From NCBI GenBank assembly GCA_902775555.1, contig CACYMQ010000001.1, positions 36,338-100,337 of the forward strand: a stretch of 64,000 bases of DNA. Reading direction: 5' to 3'. Source of the DNA: an uncultured Lachnospiraceae bacterium. Lineage in GTDB: Bacteria; Bacillota; Clostridia; Lachnospirales; Lachnospiraceae. The position numbers were made by a program, and so were the translations under genes. The notes beneath the pieces were generated by a model that was not told the origin of the DNA, did not search any database, and saw only the letters and a list, made by a program, of their open reading frames with translations. Shown piece by piece: positions 1 through 6,900 of the stretch (position 1 is its first letter; every line of letters begins with the position of its first letter).

Positions 1-105
1 TCATCTTTCCTCTCTTTCTGCACAGGCCAGGTAATCAGCAGCCTGATTAGTATACTCGAAAAGATGTGCAAAGGTAAAGTCAGTTCAACCTGAATTTACC
101 TTTGC
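1..105 (-). promoter_or_regulatory. Leftward promoter, operator-like inverted repeat and start of a gene cut by the window edge
   Basis: Read on the minus strand, an ATG at 4-2 follows a Shine-Dalgarno GAGAGG, so a gene probably starts here and runs out of the window. A candidate promoter has -35 TTTACC (78-73) and -10 TATACT (54-49) with an 18-base spacer. A perfect 11-base inverted repeat, GCAAAGGTAAA (68-78) and TTTACCTTTGC (95-105), covers that -35 box, and a third imperfect half-site lies at 114-125. This looks like a repressor-controlled promoter. The gene product cannot be known from this window. Confidence 0.45.
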
Positions 106-172
106 AATGAGGAATTTACTTTCGCAATCAACTCAGATTAAATTTCATGTATCGGTTATTCATCTATAATTA

Positions 173-201
173 TTGACAATCGAACTCTTGTTCGATATAA
201 T
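173..201 (+). promoter_or_regulatory. SOS promoter: sigma-A promoter with LexA box in the spacer
   Basis: A near-consensus sigma-A promoter reads rightward: TTGACA (173-178), a 17-base spacer and TATAAT (196-201). The spacer contains CGAACTCTTGTTCG (181-194), a perfect match to the Gram-positive LexA/DinR box CGAAC-N4-GTTCG, flanked by one more paired base on each side. LexA bound here would block RNA polymerase, so transcription should rise on DNA damage. The transcript leads into the zinc-ribbon gene at 324. The box is symmetric, so it could also influence the leftward gene. Confidence 0.8.
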
Positions 202-323
202 AACCATATCGCTACTTTAGGATGAAGCTACGGTAAAACAGTGCGAAGGAATGATCAGAATAATCTATACGGTCAGTTTGACGTTCCCTTTTGACTGGCC
301 TTCCAAGGAGGAGGCGAAAATGG

Positions 324-491
324 TTGCAGGAAGTGCATGTTGCTTGTCCGTGTTGTAAAAATAAAAGGTTGTTTGACGCAGATCCAGCCGCAGTTGAGGG
401 CACTATCACGATCAAGTGTCCCATCTGCAAGGGGGTTGTAGCTGTCAGCTTCCACAAGAAGAAAGTTCGTACTGAGCGAATCGGCGCATAG
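324..491 (+). CDS. Small zinc-ribbon protein
   Basis: A small protein of about 55 residues with two CxxC knuckles (CPCC and CPIC) about 22 residues apart, typical of a zinc ribbon, followed by a basic Lys/Arg-rich tail. It resembles the short Cys-rich proteins (Cys-rich KTR type or phage Com type) found on Firmicutes mobile elements, but the exact family is not certain. A strong ribosome binding site, AAGGAGGAG (305-313), lies about ten bases before a TTG at 324; GTG at 333 is the next choice, and TTG at 291 lies upstream of the site and is unlikely. An ATG at 320 opens only a 12-codon frame. The gene sits directly downstream of the LexA-box promoter, so SOS induction is the likely control. 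Function unknown; DNA or RNA binding is a guess from the fold. Confidence 0.6.
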   Translation: MQEVHVACPCCKNKRLFDADPAAVEGTITIKCPICKGVVAVSFHKKKVRTERIGA

Positions 492-507
492 GAAACTATA
501 GCGACCA

Positions 508-557
508 AGGCCTGACGAAGTTAAGAGGTTATTCTCTTTTCTTTGTCAGGCCTTTTT
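508..557 (+). terminator. Rho-independent terminator after the zinc-ribbon gene
   Basis: A 13-bp stem pairs AGGCCTGACGAAG (508-520) with CTTTGTCAGGCCT (541-553) and is followed by T residues. A second small hairpin (AAGAG/CTCTT) lies in the loop. It separates the SOS-controlled small gene from the next unit. Confidence 0.8.
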
Positions 558-744
558 CATTTGTTCTTTATTATCACAACATCCGCCAGGAGCCGAGGCG
601 GGATACAAATGGATGCTCTTCACTTCAAATGAATGCTATCCCACAGTGGCCACTTTAGGGAAGGCTCTTCCATCATTTGAGTGAAGTAACCCGTAAATGT
701 CAGCCTTAAGAAGAGCAGCTGACCGCGATAATAGGAGGTAACCT

Positions 745-840
745 ATGAGCGGTCATCTGAAAGGAAAAATGAATATTTGCTGTAATGGTGCCTCCGTGCC
801 AATCGAAGGAGAAAATCATTATGGCAAACAAAGGAAGTAG
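745..840 (+). CDS. 31-codon ORF overlapping the next gene start
   Basis: A short frame of 31 codons starts with ATG at 745 behind AGGAGGT, a better Shine-Dalgarno site than that of most annotated genes here. It contains a CC pair and a basic C-terminus and stops at 838-840, 20 bases inside the start of the 821 gene. This arrangement is typical of translational coupling or a leader peptide. No family is recognised and the product may be only regulatory. The untranslated stretch before it (558-744) has complementary segments near 615-635 and 672-690, which might fold in RNA. Confidence 0.45.
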   Translation: MSGHLKGKMNICCNGASVPIEGENHYGKQRK

Positions 841-1537
841 TTTCAGTAACAAGTACAGTGACCATCAGTCTATCGATGGCCGTCCCCTCAACAAAGGCGA
901 AGTATTGGTACCCTATTGGTTTCAGAGTGGATCCAGCATCCCTTCAGAGTGCAAGGAACGTACGACCACATGGACTCTTGGAGAGTTCAAATTTCTGATT
1001 GGCTTCATGCCCATTCCGGAATCTGACTATCCTGGATACATGAAGGAGTTTAACCAGCAGTTGAATGAGCACATGAAGCTTCGTCGGGAAGGACGCTGCA
1101 TTATTGGAAAAAACCCTGATGGGACTGATAAACTCTGTCCTCATTCTCGGCATTGTAAAGGCTGTCCCGAAAAAGGAACCCACGAGCGTTATAATCCCCA
1201 CCGGGTAAAGATCCTCTCTCTCGATTTTCTTTACGAAGATGAAGGTTTCGACTATGCCGATGAAACCCAGCCTTCAGTTGAGGAGCAGGTATTAGATTCC
1301 CTTTGTCCTGATCCCTCGGATGATGAAATCAGCATCCGTCTTTTTGACCATCTGGACAGTCTGAATCCGCAGTACTCGAAAATCATCAAACTGACCATCG
1401 AAAAGAAGTCGGTGGATGAAATCTGTGTGGAAATCAATCTTAAACACACCTACGGCCGTGAAGTGATCAACAGAGCTTTAGATGCCGTATGCGATTACTT
1501 CCAGCATCCCCATTATCGGAAGAATCACAAAAAGTAA
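821..1537 (+). CDS. Cys-cluster protein with sigma-region-4-like C-terminus (unknown function)
   Basis: A soluble 238-residue protein. Cys93, Cys106, Cys112 and Cys115 (the last three as CPHSRHCKGC) form a likely metal-binding cluster. The last 75 residues (LFDHLDSLNPQYSKIIKL onward) resemble the helix-turn-helix of sigma-70 region 4, including a leading helix, a turn around KSVDEICVEI and a recognition helix. Such proteins are seen on clostridial mobile elements, but I do not recognise a named family. The start is ATG 821, chosen because GAAGGAGA lies seven to ten bases upstream; GTG or ATG starts further up have no binding site. It overlaps the 31-codon ORF and ends just before a bidirectional terminator shared with the SRAP gene. 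Confidence 0.6.
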   Translation: MANKGSSFSNKYSDHQSIDGRPLNKGEVLVPYWFQSGSSIPSECKERTTTWTLGEFKFLIGFMPIPESDYPGYMKEFNQQLNEHMKLRREGRCIIGKNPDGTDKLCPHSRHCKGCPEKGTHERYNPHRVKILSLDFLYEDEGFDYADETQPSVEEQVLDSLCPDPSDDEISIRLFDHLDSLNPQYSKIIKLTIEKKSVDEICVEINLKHTYGREVINRALDAVCDYFQHPHYRKNHKK

Positions 1538-1550
1538 ATGAACAAAAAAG

Positions 1551-1585
1551 CGGTAGCATCTTTACTTGGTGCTACCGTTTCTTTT
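1551..1585. terminator. Bidirectional terminator between convergent genes
   Basis: CGGTAGCA (1551-1558) pairs with TGCTACCG (1570-1577). On the plus strand the stem is followed by TTTCTTTT; on the minus strand it is followed by CTTTTTTG. It ends both the 821 gene and the SRAP gene, whose stop codon (1584) touches it. Confidence 0.8.
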
Positions 1586-2189
1586 ATCCCGCCTTCTCCG
1601 CCACCATGTCAGTCACCGCTTCCCTAATCAGCTCAGCCGGATCTGCATCCGGGTCAATCCACGTACTCACAAGATGCTCCGGCAGGATCAGCGGCATCCG
1701 GTCATGGATGAAACGGATCTGCTCTCCAGGTTCCCTTGTAAGGATAACGAAGAACGGCATATCATTCTCAAAGCGGTAAAGGCCACACAGCCAGGTCATG
1801 CTGCTTCCCTGTGACTGGATTGCGTATTTGTCCCCGGTCTTCGTCTTCCCGTTATTCCCGATCAGATGCTCCCACTCAAAGTAATACGAAGCTGGAACAA
1901 TACACCTATGGCTATTCCAGGCATCCTTAAAGGTAGGCTTTACCGCGGCCGTTTCTACGCGAGCGTTCATCAGAAGCGTCTTCCCGGTGAAGCCCCACTT
2001 CATCGGAAATACTGCCCTCTGCCGGTTCCGATTTGAAGCAATCACAGGAACGATGTCGGTAGGACTCATCTCCCCATAGGTCTTTATCGGATATAGCTCG
2101 TTCCATTTCCGAACAAGGGAGGAACGCATCATGTCACTCACGATAACCTGCATCTCTTCTATTTCCTCGATATAGTACCGACAGCACAT
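1584..2189 (-). CDS. yedK: SOS response-associated peptidase / abasic-site shield (SRAP, YedK/HMCES family)
   Basis: SRAP proteins bind abasic sites in single-stranded DNA and form a covalent thiazolidine link through Cys2 after Met1 is removed, protecting replication forks. The 201-residue protein has the family hallmarks at the expected places: Cys2, Asn75 in the NARVET motif with Arg77 and Glu79, Glu105 in YYFEWE, and His162 in IHDRMPLIL. The N-terminus reads MCCRYY rather than the usual MCGRY, so position 3 is a second Cys. ATG at 2189 follows AAGGAGAGG. It faces the 821 gene and shares a terminator with it. No LexA box was seen directly upstream, but its presence beside a LexA-box promoter fits a DNA-damage theme. 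Confidence 0.9.
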   Translation of the reverse strand: MCCRYYIEEIEEMQVIVSDMMRSSLVRKWNELYPIKTYGEMSPTDIVPVIASNRNRQRAVFPMKWGFTGKTLLMNARVETAAVKPTFKDAWNSHRCIVPASYYFEWEHLIGNNGKTKTGDKYAIQSQGSSMTWLCGLYRFENDMPFFVILTREPGEQIRFIHDRMPLILPEHLVSTWIDPDADPAELIREAVTDMVAEKAG

Positions 2190-2320
2190 CCGCTTCCTCT
2201 CCTTCCTTGGTGATTAGTTATCTGTCGTCATATGACATTATAAAGGATTTCGAGGAACAAAAAAAGAGGAGACCGAAGCCTCCTCCAATGTAATACTATT
2301 CTCGAAAAATAATTATGTTA

Positions 2321-2408
2321 ACTACTCCATTTTCTTCGGGTTACTACGCCATTTACTACTCCATTTTTTAGAAAAAAGCGTCAATTTACGTCAATTTACG
2401 TCAAATTC
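2321..2408. repeat. Two runs of short tandem repeats at the island edge
   Basis: ACTACTCCATTT (2321), ACTACGCCATTT (2343) and ACTACTCCATTT (2355) form a 12-base repeat in three copies. Immediately after, the 10-base unit CGTCAATTTA occurs at 2379 and 2389, with a variant copy at 2399. Read on the minus strand the first run is open and ends with a stop, resembling the low-complexity C-terminal tail of a tyrosine recombinase, but no recombinase body is present. The array lies between the SOS-related island and the conserved chromosomal genes and may mark an integration edge; that is an inference. Confidence 0.5.
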
Positions 2409-2474
2409 ACCTACCCGATTTTCGTCCGGCTCAACATGCCGCGAACCCGCATAAACACTGGTATTTCAAGGGTT

Positions 2475-3395
2475 TTATACCCCCTCTTCCGTCCAGTTGT
2501 ACGGGGTGGTCTGATAAACGTAATAATTGAGCCAGTTCGTATAAAGCGTATTTGCATGACACCGCCAGGATTTCACCGGTTTTTTGGCCGGATCATTATC
2601 CGGATAATAATTCACGGGGATATCCGGATCGATCCCTTTCTTCATATCCCGCTTATATTCTTTATCCAGAGTCAAAGTGTCATATTCCGGGTGACCGGTA
2701 ACGAAGATATTTTTGCCTCCCTCTGCGATGATCAGATATGGTCCGCACTCCTCGGAATCCGCCAGGATCTCCAGGTCCGGGTGTTTCTTTACAGCGCTGC
2801 GGCTTACACCGGTGTAACGGGATTGAGGAACCAGGAATGTATCATCAAAACCTCTTACCAGTTCTGTCCTCTTGTGGTAGGTTTTCATACGATAGATCCC
2901 TGAGAGCTTCTTCTCCATCTCATACTTGGGTATACCATACCGGTAATAAAGCCCGGCCTGAGCGCCCCAACAGATATGAAGCGTCGATGTAACATTTTCC
3001 TTTGACCAGTCCATCAGATCCGTCAGTTCATCCCAATATTCGACCTCTTCGAAATCCATCTTCTCCACCGGCGCACCGGTAATGATCAGTCCGTCCCATT
3101 TTCGTGACTTCACTTCCTTAAACTTGGAATAGAACTGCTTCAGATGCTCCTTCGATGTATGCTTGGATTCATAGGAGGATGTCCGAACAAATGTAATATT
3201 TACCTGAAGTGGTGTATTGGAAAGGCTTCGGAGCAGTTCAAGTTCCGTGCTTTCCTTCAACGGCATCAGATTCAGGATCAGAATATCGATTGGTCGGATA
3301 TCCTGACTGTTGGAACGGTTTTCGTCCATGACGAAAATGTTCTCCTCCTCAAGAATCTTCTTTACGGGCAAGTTATTATCTACTCTGATTGGCAT
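2475..3395 (-). CDS. metA: Homoserine O-acyltransferase, predicted acetyl-CoA type
   Basis: MetA acylates homoserine in the first committed step of methionine synthesis. All family catalytic residues are present: nucleophile Cys142 (ICWGAQAG), His235 and Glu237 (VTGHPEY). Length is 306, the usual size. Residue 111 is Glu. In MetA-fold enzymes, structure and mutant work on the Bacillus cereus protein assigned Glu111 to acetyl-CoA use and Gly111 to succinyl-CoA use, so this should be homoserine O-acetyltransferase despite the usual succinyltransferase label. ATG 3395 follows AGGAGAA. The gene stands alone downstream of ligA; no SAM riboswitch or T-box fits in the 128-base gap, which is filled mainly by repeat sequence. 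Confidence 0.95.
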   Translation of the reverse strand: MPIRVDNNLPVKKILEEENIFVMDENRSNSQDIRPIDILILNLMPLKESTELELLRSLSNTPLQVNITFVRTSSYESKHTSKEHLKQFYSKFKEVKSRKWDGLIITGAPVEKMDFEEVEYWDELTDLMDWSKENVTSTLHICWGAQAGLYYRYGIPKYEMEKKLSGIYRMKTYHKRTELVRGFDDTFLVPQSRYTGVSRSAVKKHPDLEILADSEECGPYLIIAEGGKNIFVTGHPEYDTLTLDKEYKRDMKKGIDPDIPVNYYPDNDPAKKPVKSWRCHANTLYTNWLNYYVYQTTPYNWTEEGV

Positions 3396-3430
3396 GATCG
3401 CTTTCTCCTGTAATTATCTATCTGCAGCGG

Positions 3431-3534
3431 GAAGATTCTTCGTTGCTACTCTCGTCAGACATATGCATGTCATCCTGATATGCAAGGATCTTTCTGTGTA
3501 AAGATTCTTCGTCGCTGCGCTCCTCAGAATGACA
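3431..3534. repeat. Dispersed repeat cluster (AGATTCTTCG...CAGAATGACA type)
   Basis: A clear copy at 3501-3534 starts AAGATTCTTCG and ends CTCAGAATGACA. A degenerate copy starts at 3432, and an inverted variant (TGTCATCCTGA...AAGGATCTT) occupies about 3468-3493. Another good copy is found between tsf and rpsB. This type of short inverted-type repeat is scattered in many bacterial genomes. The 3501 copy reaches past the ligA stop codon at 3524-3526, so the repeat encodes the last residues of ligA. Confidence 0.75.
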
Positions 3535-5497
3535 GGGTTTTGTACTCCTCTTCCGTGATCACGGGTATGCCGAGTTCCCTGGCCTTCTTGTTCTTTCCGG
3601 AGGTGGATGTACTATCGTTATTGATCAGATAGGATGTCTTTGCACTGACAGAGCCGGCCACCTTGCCACCCCGGTCCTCGATCTCCTTTTTCAGTGCATC
3701 GCGGTTCGGATACTGCAGGAGGCTTCCGGTGATGACAAATGTCTTTCCGGCCAGATCCTGCGGCAGTTCGCTCTCCTCCCGTAGGAAGGTCAGTTCCTTC
3801 AGCAGGGCTTCCAGTTCAGACCGATGGCCTTCGTCAGCAAAAAATGCAACATAACTCTCGGCAATGACGGAACCGATCCCCTCTATCTCACATAATTCTT
3901 CGTAGGGTGCCTCAAAACAGGCCTTCGGATCCTGATCAAAATGCTTTACGATCAGTTTCGCGTTGGAAAGCCCTACATTCGGTATCCCCAGCGCGTAGAT
4001 CAATTGAGGAAGCGCTGTCTTTCTGGATCGCTCAACACTATCGATCAGATTATTATAAGACTTTTCTCCCAACTTGTCCATTTGAATGATCTCGTCCCTG
4101 TATCGGTCCAAATGATAGAGATCCGACAGCTGCTTCAGAAATCCCCTTTCCAGGAACCGCTCCAAAGTTGCCTCTGAGATACCGTCGATATTCATGGCAT
4201 TCCTGGAAACAAAAAGCGAGAAACGTTTCAGGTCCTTTGCCGGACACTCCGAATTCGGACATACCAGGGTTTCCGTATCATTTTCATTCTTTATCACCGT
4301 CGGCTGTCCACAGGCCGGACAGTTTCCGGGGATGGGCAGTGCACCGGAACGGGTCAGATTCTCTGAAATCTGGGGAATGATCATATTTGCCTTATAGACC
4401 TTGATCCTGTCACCCTTTCCGAGCGCCAGTTCCTTCAATATGCTGATGTTATGTACGCTGGCACGCTGGACTATGGTTCCCTCCAGCTCCACCGGCTCAA
4501 AGATGGCCACAGGGTTGATCAATCCGGTACGGGACGGACTCCACTCCACATCCAGAAGTGTGGTCTCAGCCTCCTCGTCCTGCCATTTAAATGCGATGGA
4601 ATCTCTGGGAAATTTCGCCGTACGTCCGAGTGATCGCCCATAAGAAATATCGTTATAGGATAATACCAGACCATCCGACGGGAAATCATTCGACGCGATG
4701 GTTTCGGAAAACCACCGTACTGTCTCCGGCAGATTCTCCGCTGTTACCATCCGGTAATCCACAGTATCAAATCCGATGGAACGAAGGAACATAAACCGTT
4801 CCCGGATACTTCCTCCCACCTTCCCGGCCAGCTCGGGATCCTCCGGATCCACCATGGAAAAGGCAAAGAAACGGACATTCCGCTGTGCTGTGATCTCGCT
4901 GTTCAGCTGGCGTACAGAGCCACTGCAGAGATTTCTCGGATTCTTATACTTTGCTTCGGCATCTGCGATCGTAGCATTCAGGGCTTCAAAATCCGAATAG
5001 AAAATGATGGCCTCTCCACGCACCGTAAATCTCTCTCTGATCGGAATGCTCTTCGGTATATTCTTAAATGTTCTTGCATTTGGAGTGATCACCTCACCGA
5101 TCTCCCCATTTCCCCGGGTCACCGCCTTACTGAGCACTCCTTCTTCGTATGTCAGAACCACGGTAAGACCATCCAGTTTCCAGGAGAGCACGCCCTCGTG
5201 ATCCCCCAACCATGACTGAAGTGCATCCACTTCCTTTGTCTTGTCTAGTGAAAGCATGGGAGACGGATGCGCTTCCTTCGGGAGAGAGCTCACCACCTCA
5301 TATCCTACCTTCTGTGTCGGGCTGTCAGAAAGGATCACTCCTGTCTCCTTCTCCAGATCCAGAAGTTCATCATATAGCTTATCATATTCAAAGTTGCTCA
5401 TGATCTCCCGGTCTTCCATATAATAAGCCCGGGATGCGTCAGAGAGAATGCGTACAAGTTCCTTCATCCGCTCCATACAACTCTTATCCTGCTCCAT
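3524..5497 (-). CDS. ligA: NAD-dependent DNA ligase
   Basis: Seals nicks during replication and repair using NAD. The active-site lysine lies in KLDGL, with the downstream TRGNGEIGE and VRGEAI motifs of the nucleotidyltransferase domain. An OB fold follows, then a four-cysteine zinc finger (CPACGQP, then CPNSEC), helix-hairpin-helix repeats and a C-terminal BRCT domain (LAGKTFVITGSLL). I prefer ATG 5497 (657 residues): GGGGGT precedes it at good spacing and it matches the usual N-terminus; ATG 5533 would add 12 residues. The last codons and stop lie within a dispersed repeat. Confidence 0.95.
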   Translation of the reverse strand: MEQDKSCMERMKELVRILSDASRAYYMEDREIMSNFEYDKLYDELLDLEKETGVILSDSPTQKVGYEVVSSLPKEAHPSPMLSLDKTKEVDALQSWLGDHEGVLSWKLDGLTVVLTYEEGVLSKAVTRGNGEIGEVITPNARTFKNIPKSIPIRERFTVRGEAIIFYSDFEALNATIADAEAKYKNPRNLCSGSVRQLNSEITAQRNVRFFAFSMVDPEDPELAGKVGGSIRERFMFLRSIGFDTVDYRMVTAENLPETVRWFSETIASNDFPSDGLVLSYNDISYGRSLGRTAKFPRDSIAFKWQDEEAETTLLDVEWSPSRTGLINPVAIFEPVELEGTIVQRASVHNISILKELALGKGDRIKVYKANMIIPQISENLTRSGALPIPGNCPACGQPTVIKNENDTETLVCPNSECPAKDLKRFSLFVSRNAMNIDGISEATLERFLERGFLKQLSDLYHLDRYRDEIIQMDKLGEKSYNNLIDSVERSRKTALPQLIYALGIPNVGLSNAKLIVKHFDQDPKACFEAPYEELCEIEGIGSVIAESYVAFFADEGHRSELEALLKELTFLREESELPQDLAGKTFVITGSLLQYPNRDALKKEIEDRGGKVAGSVSAKTSYLINNDSTSTSGKNKKARELGIPVITEEEYKTLSF

Positions 5498-5568
5498 ATC
5501 GTACCCCCATAATACCCTGTCAGACAGAACCATTCTTCCATCTGCATCCGTCTTTCCCGGCGTCCGTC

Positions 5569-6306
5569 TTATCCGGCATCCTTCTTCCCCGGCGTCCGTT
5601 CCCGACTTGCTGCAAGTCTCCTCAGCTTCTCCAGCTCATCTCCGACGATCTCACGATATTCTCCGGGTTTCAGATCTCCCAACAGTATATTGCATTCCCG
5701 GATCCGCTTCAGAAAAACGACTTTGTAATCCAGTGCTTCACACATACGACGGATCTGCCGGTTCAGTCCCTGCGTCAGGATGATCCGGAATGAATTCTGC
5801 CCTTGCTTAAATACTTTGCATGGCCTGGTAACCGTATCCAGGATACTAACGCCCTCGGACATCTGCTTTAAGAATCCGGACGTAACCGGATGATCCACAC
5901 GAACGACATACTCCTTCTCATGATAATTCCGCGCCTTCTGCAATCGGTTCGACAGTTCGCCGTCATTCGTAAGCAGCAGCAGACCCTGAGAATTCTTATC
6001 CAGGCGTCCCACGTAATTACAGGACACCGGCAGTTTGAGTTTCCTGAATATACTGTCCTTATCCGCCTCCGCTGACGTACAGACCAGCCCCAGAGGTTTG
6101 TTATATGCATAGATATGCACGGATGTCCTGGGTTCTACGATACTCCCCCGATAGGTTACCACATCTCCGGGATGGACCTGTTGTCCTATAGCGGCAGGAA
6201 TTCCGTTGATCCTGATCTCCCCGGAAGCTATCGCCTCGTCCGCTTTTCTTCGGGACAGAATACCGCTCTCACTTATATATTTGTTTAATCGGATTGGTTC
6301 ATTCAT
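5569..6306 (-). CDS. rluF: 23S rRNA pseudouridine synthase, RluF/RluB type
   Basis: Converts a uridine of 23S rRNA (U2604 in E. coli numbering for RluF) to pseudouridine. An N-terminal S4-like RNA-binding domain (RLNKYISESGILSRRKAD) leads into the synthase domain with the catalytic Asp in GRLDKNSQGLLLLTNDG and the family motif GLNRQIRRMC. About 245 residues from ATG 6306; a GTG at 6345 would add a hydrophobic stretch foreign to the family. RluF fits better than RluB because of the KEYVV and GLNRQIRRM motifs. Divergent from the Lrp-type regulator with a shared palindrome between them. Confidence 0.85.
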   Translation of the reverse strand: MNEPIRLNKYISESGILSRRKADEAIASGEIRINGIPAAIGQQVHPGDVVTYRGSIVEPRTSVHIYAYNKPLGLVCTSAEADKDSIFRKLKLPVSCNYVGRLDKNSQGLLLLTNDGELSNRLQKARNYHEKEYVVRVDHPVTSGFLKQMSEGVSILDTVTRPCKVFKQGQNSFRIILTQGLNRQIRRMCEALDYKVVFLKRIRECNILLGDLKPGEYREIVGDELEKLRRLAASRERTPGKKDAG

Positions 6307-6340
6307 AATATAATTAAAAAATGCTGGCAAAAACAAAAGA

Positions 6341-6359
6341 TTCACTATATAATAGTGAA
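6341..6359. promoter_or_regulatory. Palindromic operator candidate between rluF and the Lrp-type regulator
   Basis: TTCACTAT-ATA-ATAGTGAA is a perfect palindrome with 8-base arms. It sits in the 99-base divergent region, and a partial half-site (GTGAAATAG) follows at about 6370. Lrp-family proteins commonly bind such dyads and repress their own gene, so autoregulation is likely. Confidence 0.6.
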
Positions 6360-6405
6360 GTAAAGTCAGTGAAATAGTTTATATTTTTAAGTCGAGGTAT
6401 CAATC

Positions 6406-6894
6406 ATGGATCAGATCGATGTAAAACTTTTATCTCTGCTTCAGAAAAATGCACGTTATCCACTGAAGTACCTGGCAGGACAGGTTTATCTATCCTCTCC
6501 GGCCGTCTCCGCACGTCTGGAACGATTGGAAAAGCAGGGGATCATCGCCGGTTACCATGCAAATGTGGAACCGCTTTCGCTTGGATTCCATATCACCGCT
6601 TTTATCAATCTTTCTCTGGATCCGAAACAGAAGCCGGAATTCTATCCCTTTATCTCAGCATGTCCCAATGTCCTGGAGTGTGACTGCGTGACAGGTGCAT
6701 TTTCCATGCACATCAAAGTCTGCTTCCCCAGCACCCAGGAACTTGATACATTTATCGGACATCTGCAGGCGTTCGGAAAAACCGAGACACAGATCGTATT
6801 CTCCACTCCCGTACCCTATCGCGGGATCAATGTATCCTCACTTTTCGGTGAAAATGCGGATACGGAGGAGACTCCCTCCTCCGATACCGAATAA
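6406..6894 (+). CDS. Lrp/AsnC-family transcriptional regulator
   Basis: A 162-residue feast/famine regulator. The N-terminal winged helix (residues 1-50, with YLSSPAVSARLERLEKQGII as recognition region) is followed by a RAM ligand-binding domain (about 65-140) of alternating strands and helices, and a short acidic tail rich in Glu, Thr and Ser. Such proteins form octamers and respond to amino acids; the ligand cannot be read from sequence. GAGG lies upstream of ATG 6406. It is convergent with the gene at 6901; only six bases separate the stop codons, and its terminator lies in that gene. Confidence 0.9.
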   Translation: MDQIDVKLLSLLQKNARYPLKYLAGQVYLSSPAVSARLERLEKQGIIAGYHANVEPLSLGFHITAFINLSLDPKQKPEFYPFISACPNVLECDCVTGAFSMHIKVCFPSTQELDTFIGHLQAFGKTETQIVFSTPVPYRGINVSSLFGENADTEETPSSDTE

Positions 6895-6900
6895 AACCTG

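Noticed and set aside
251..358. A 35-codon frame starting at ATG 251 overlapping the zinc-ribbon gene
   Set aside because: Its Shine-Dalgarno abuts the ATG directly, and the overlapping frame carries the two CxxC pairs, so the latter is preferred.
3396..3523. Possible SAM riboswitch or T-box before metA
   Set aside because: The gap is only 128 bases, most of it dispersed repeat, and no conserved aptamer or T-box element was found.
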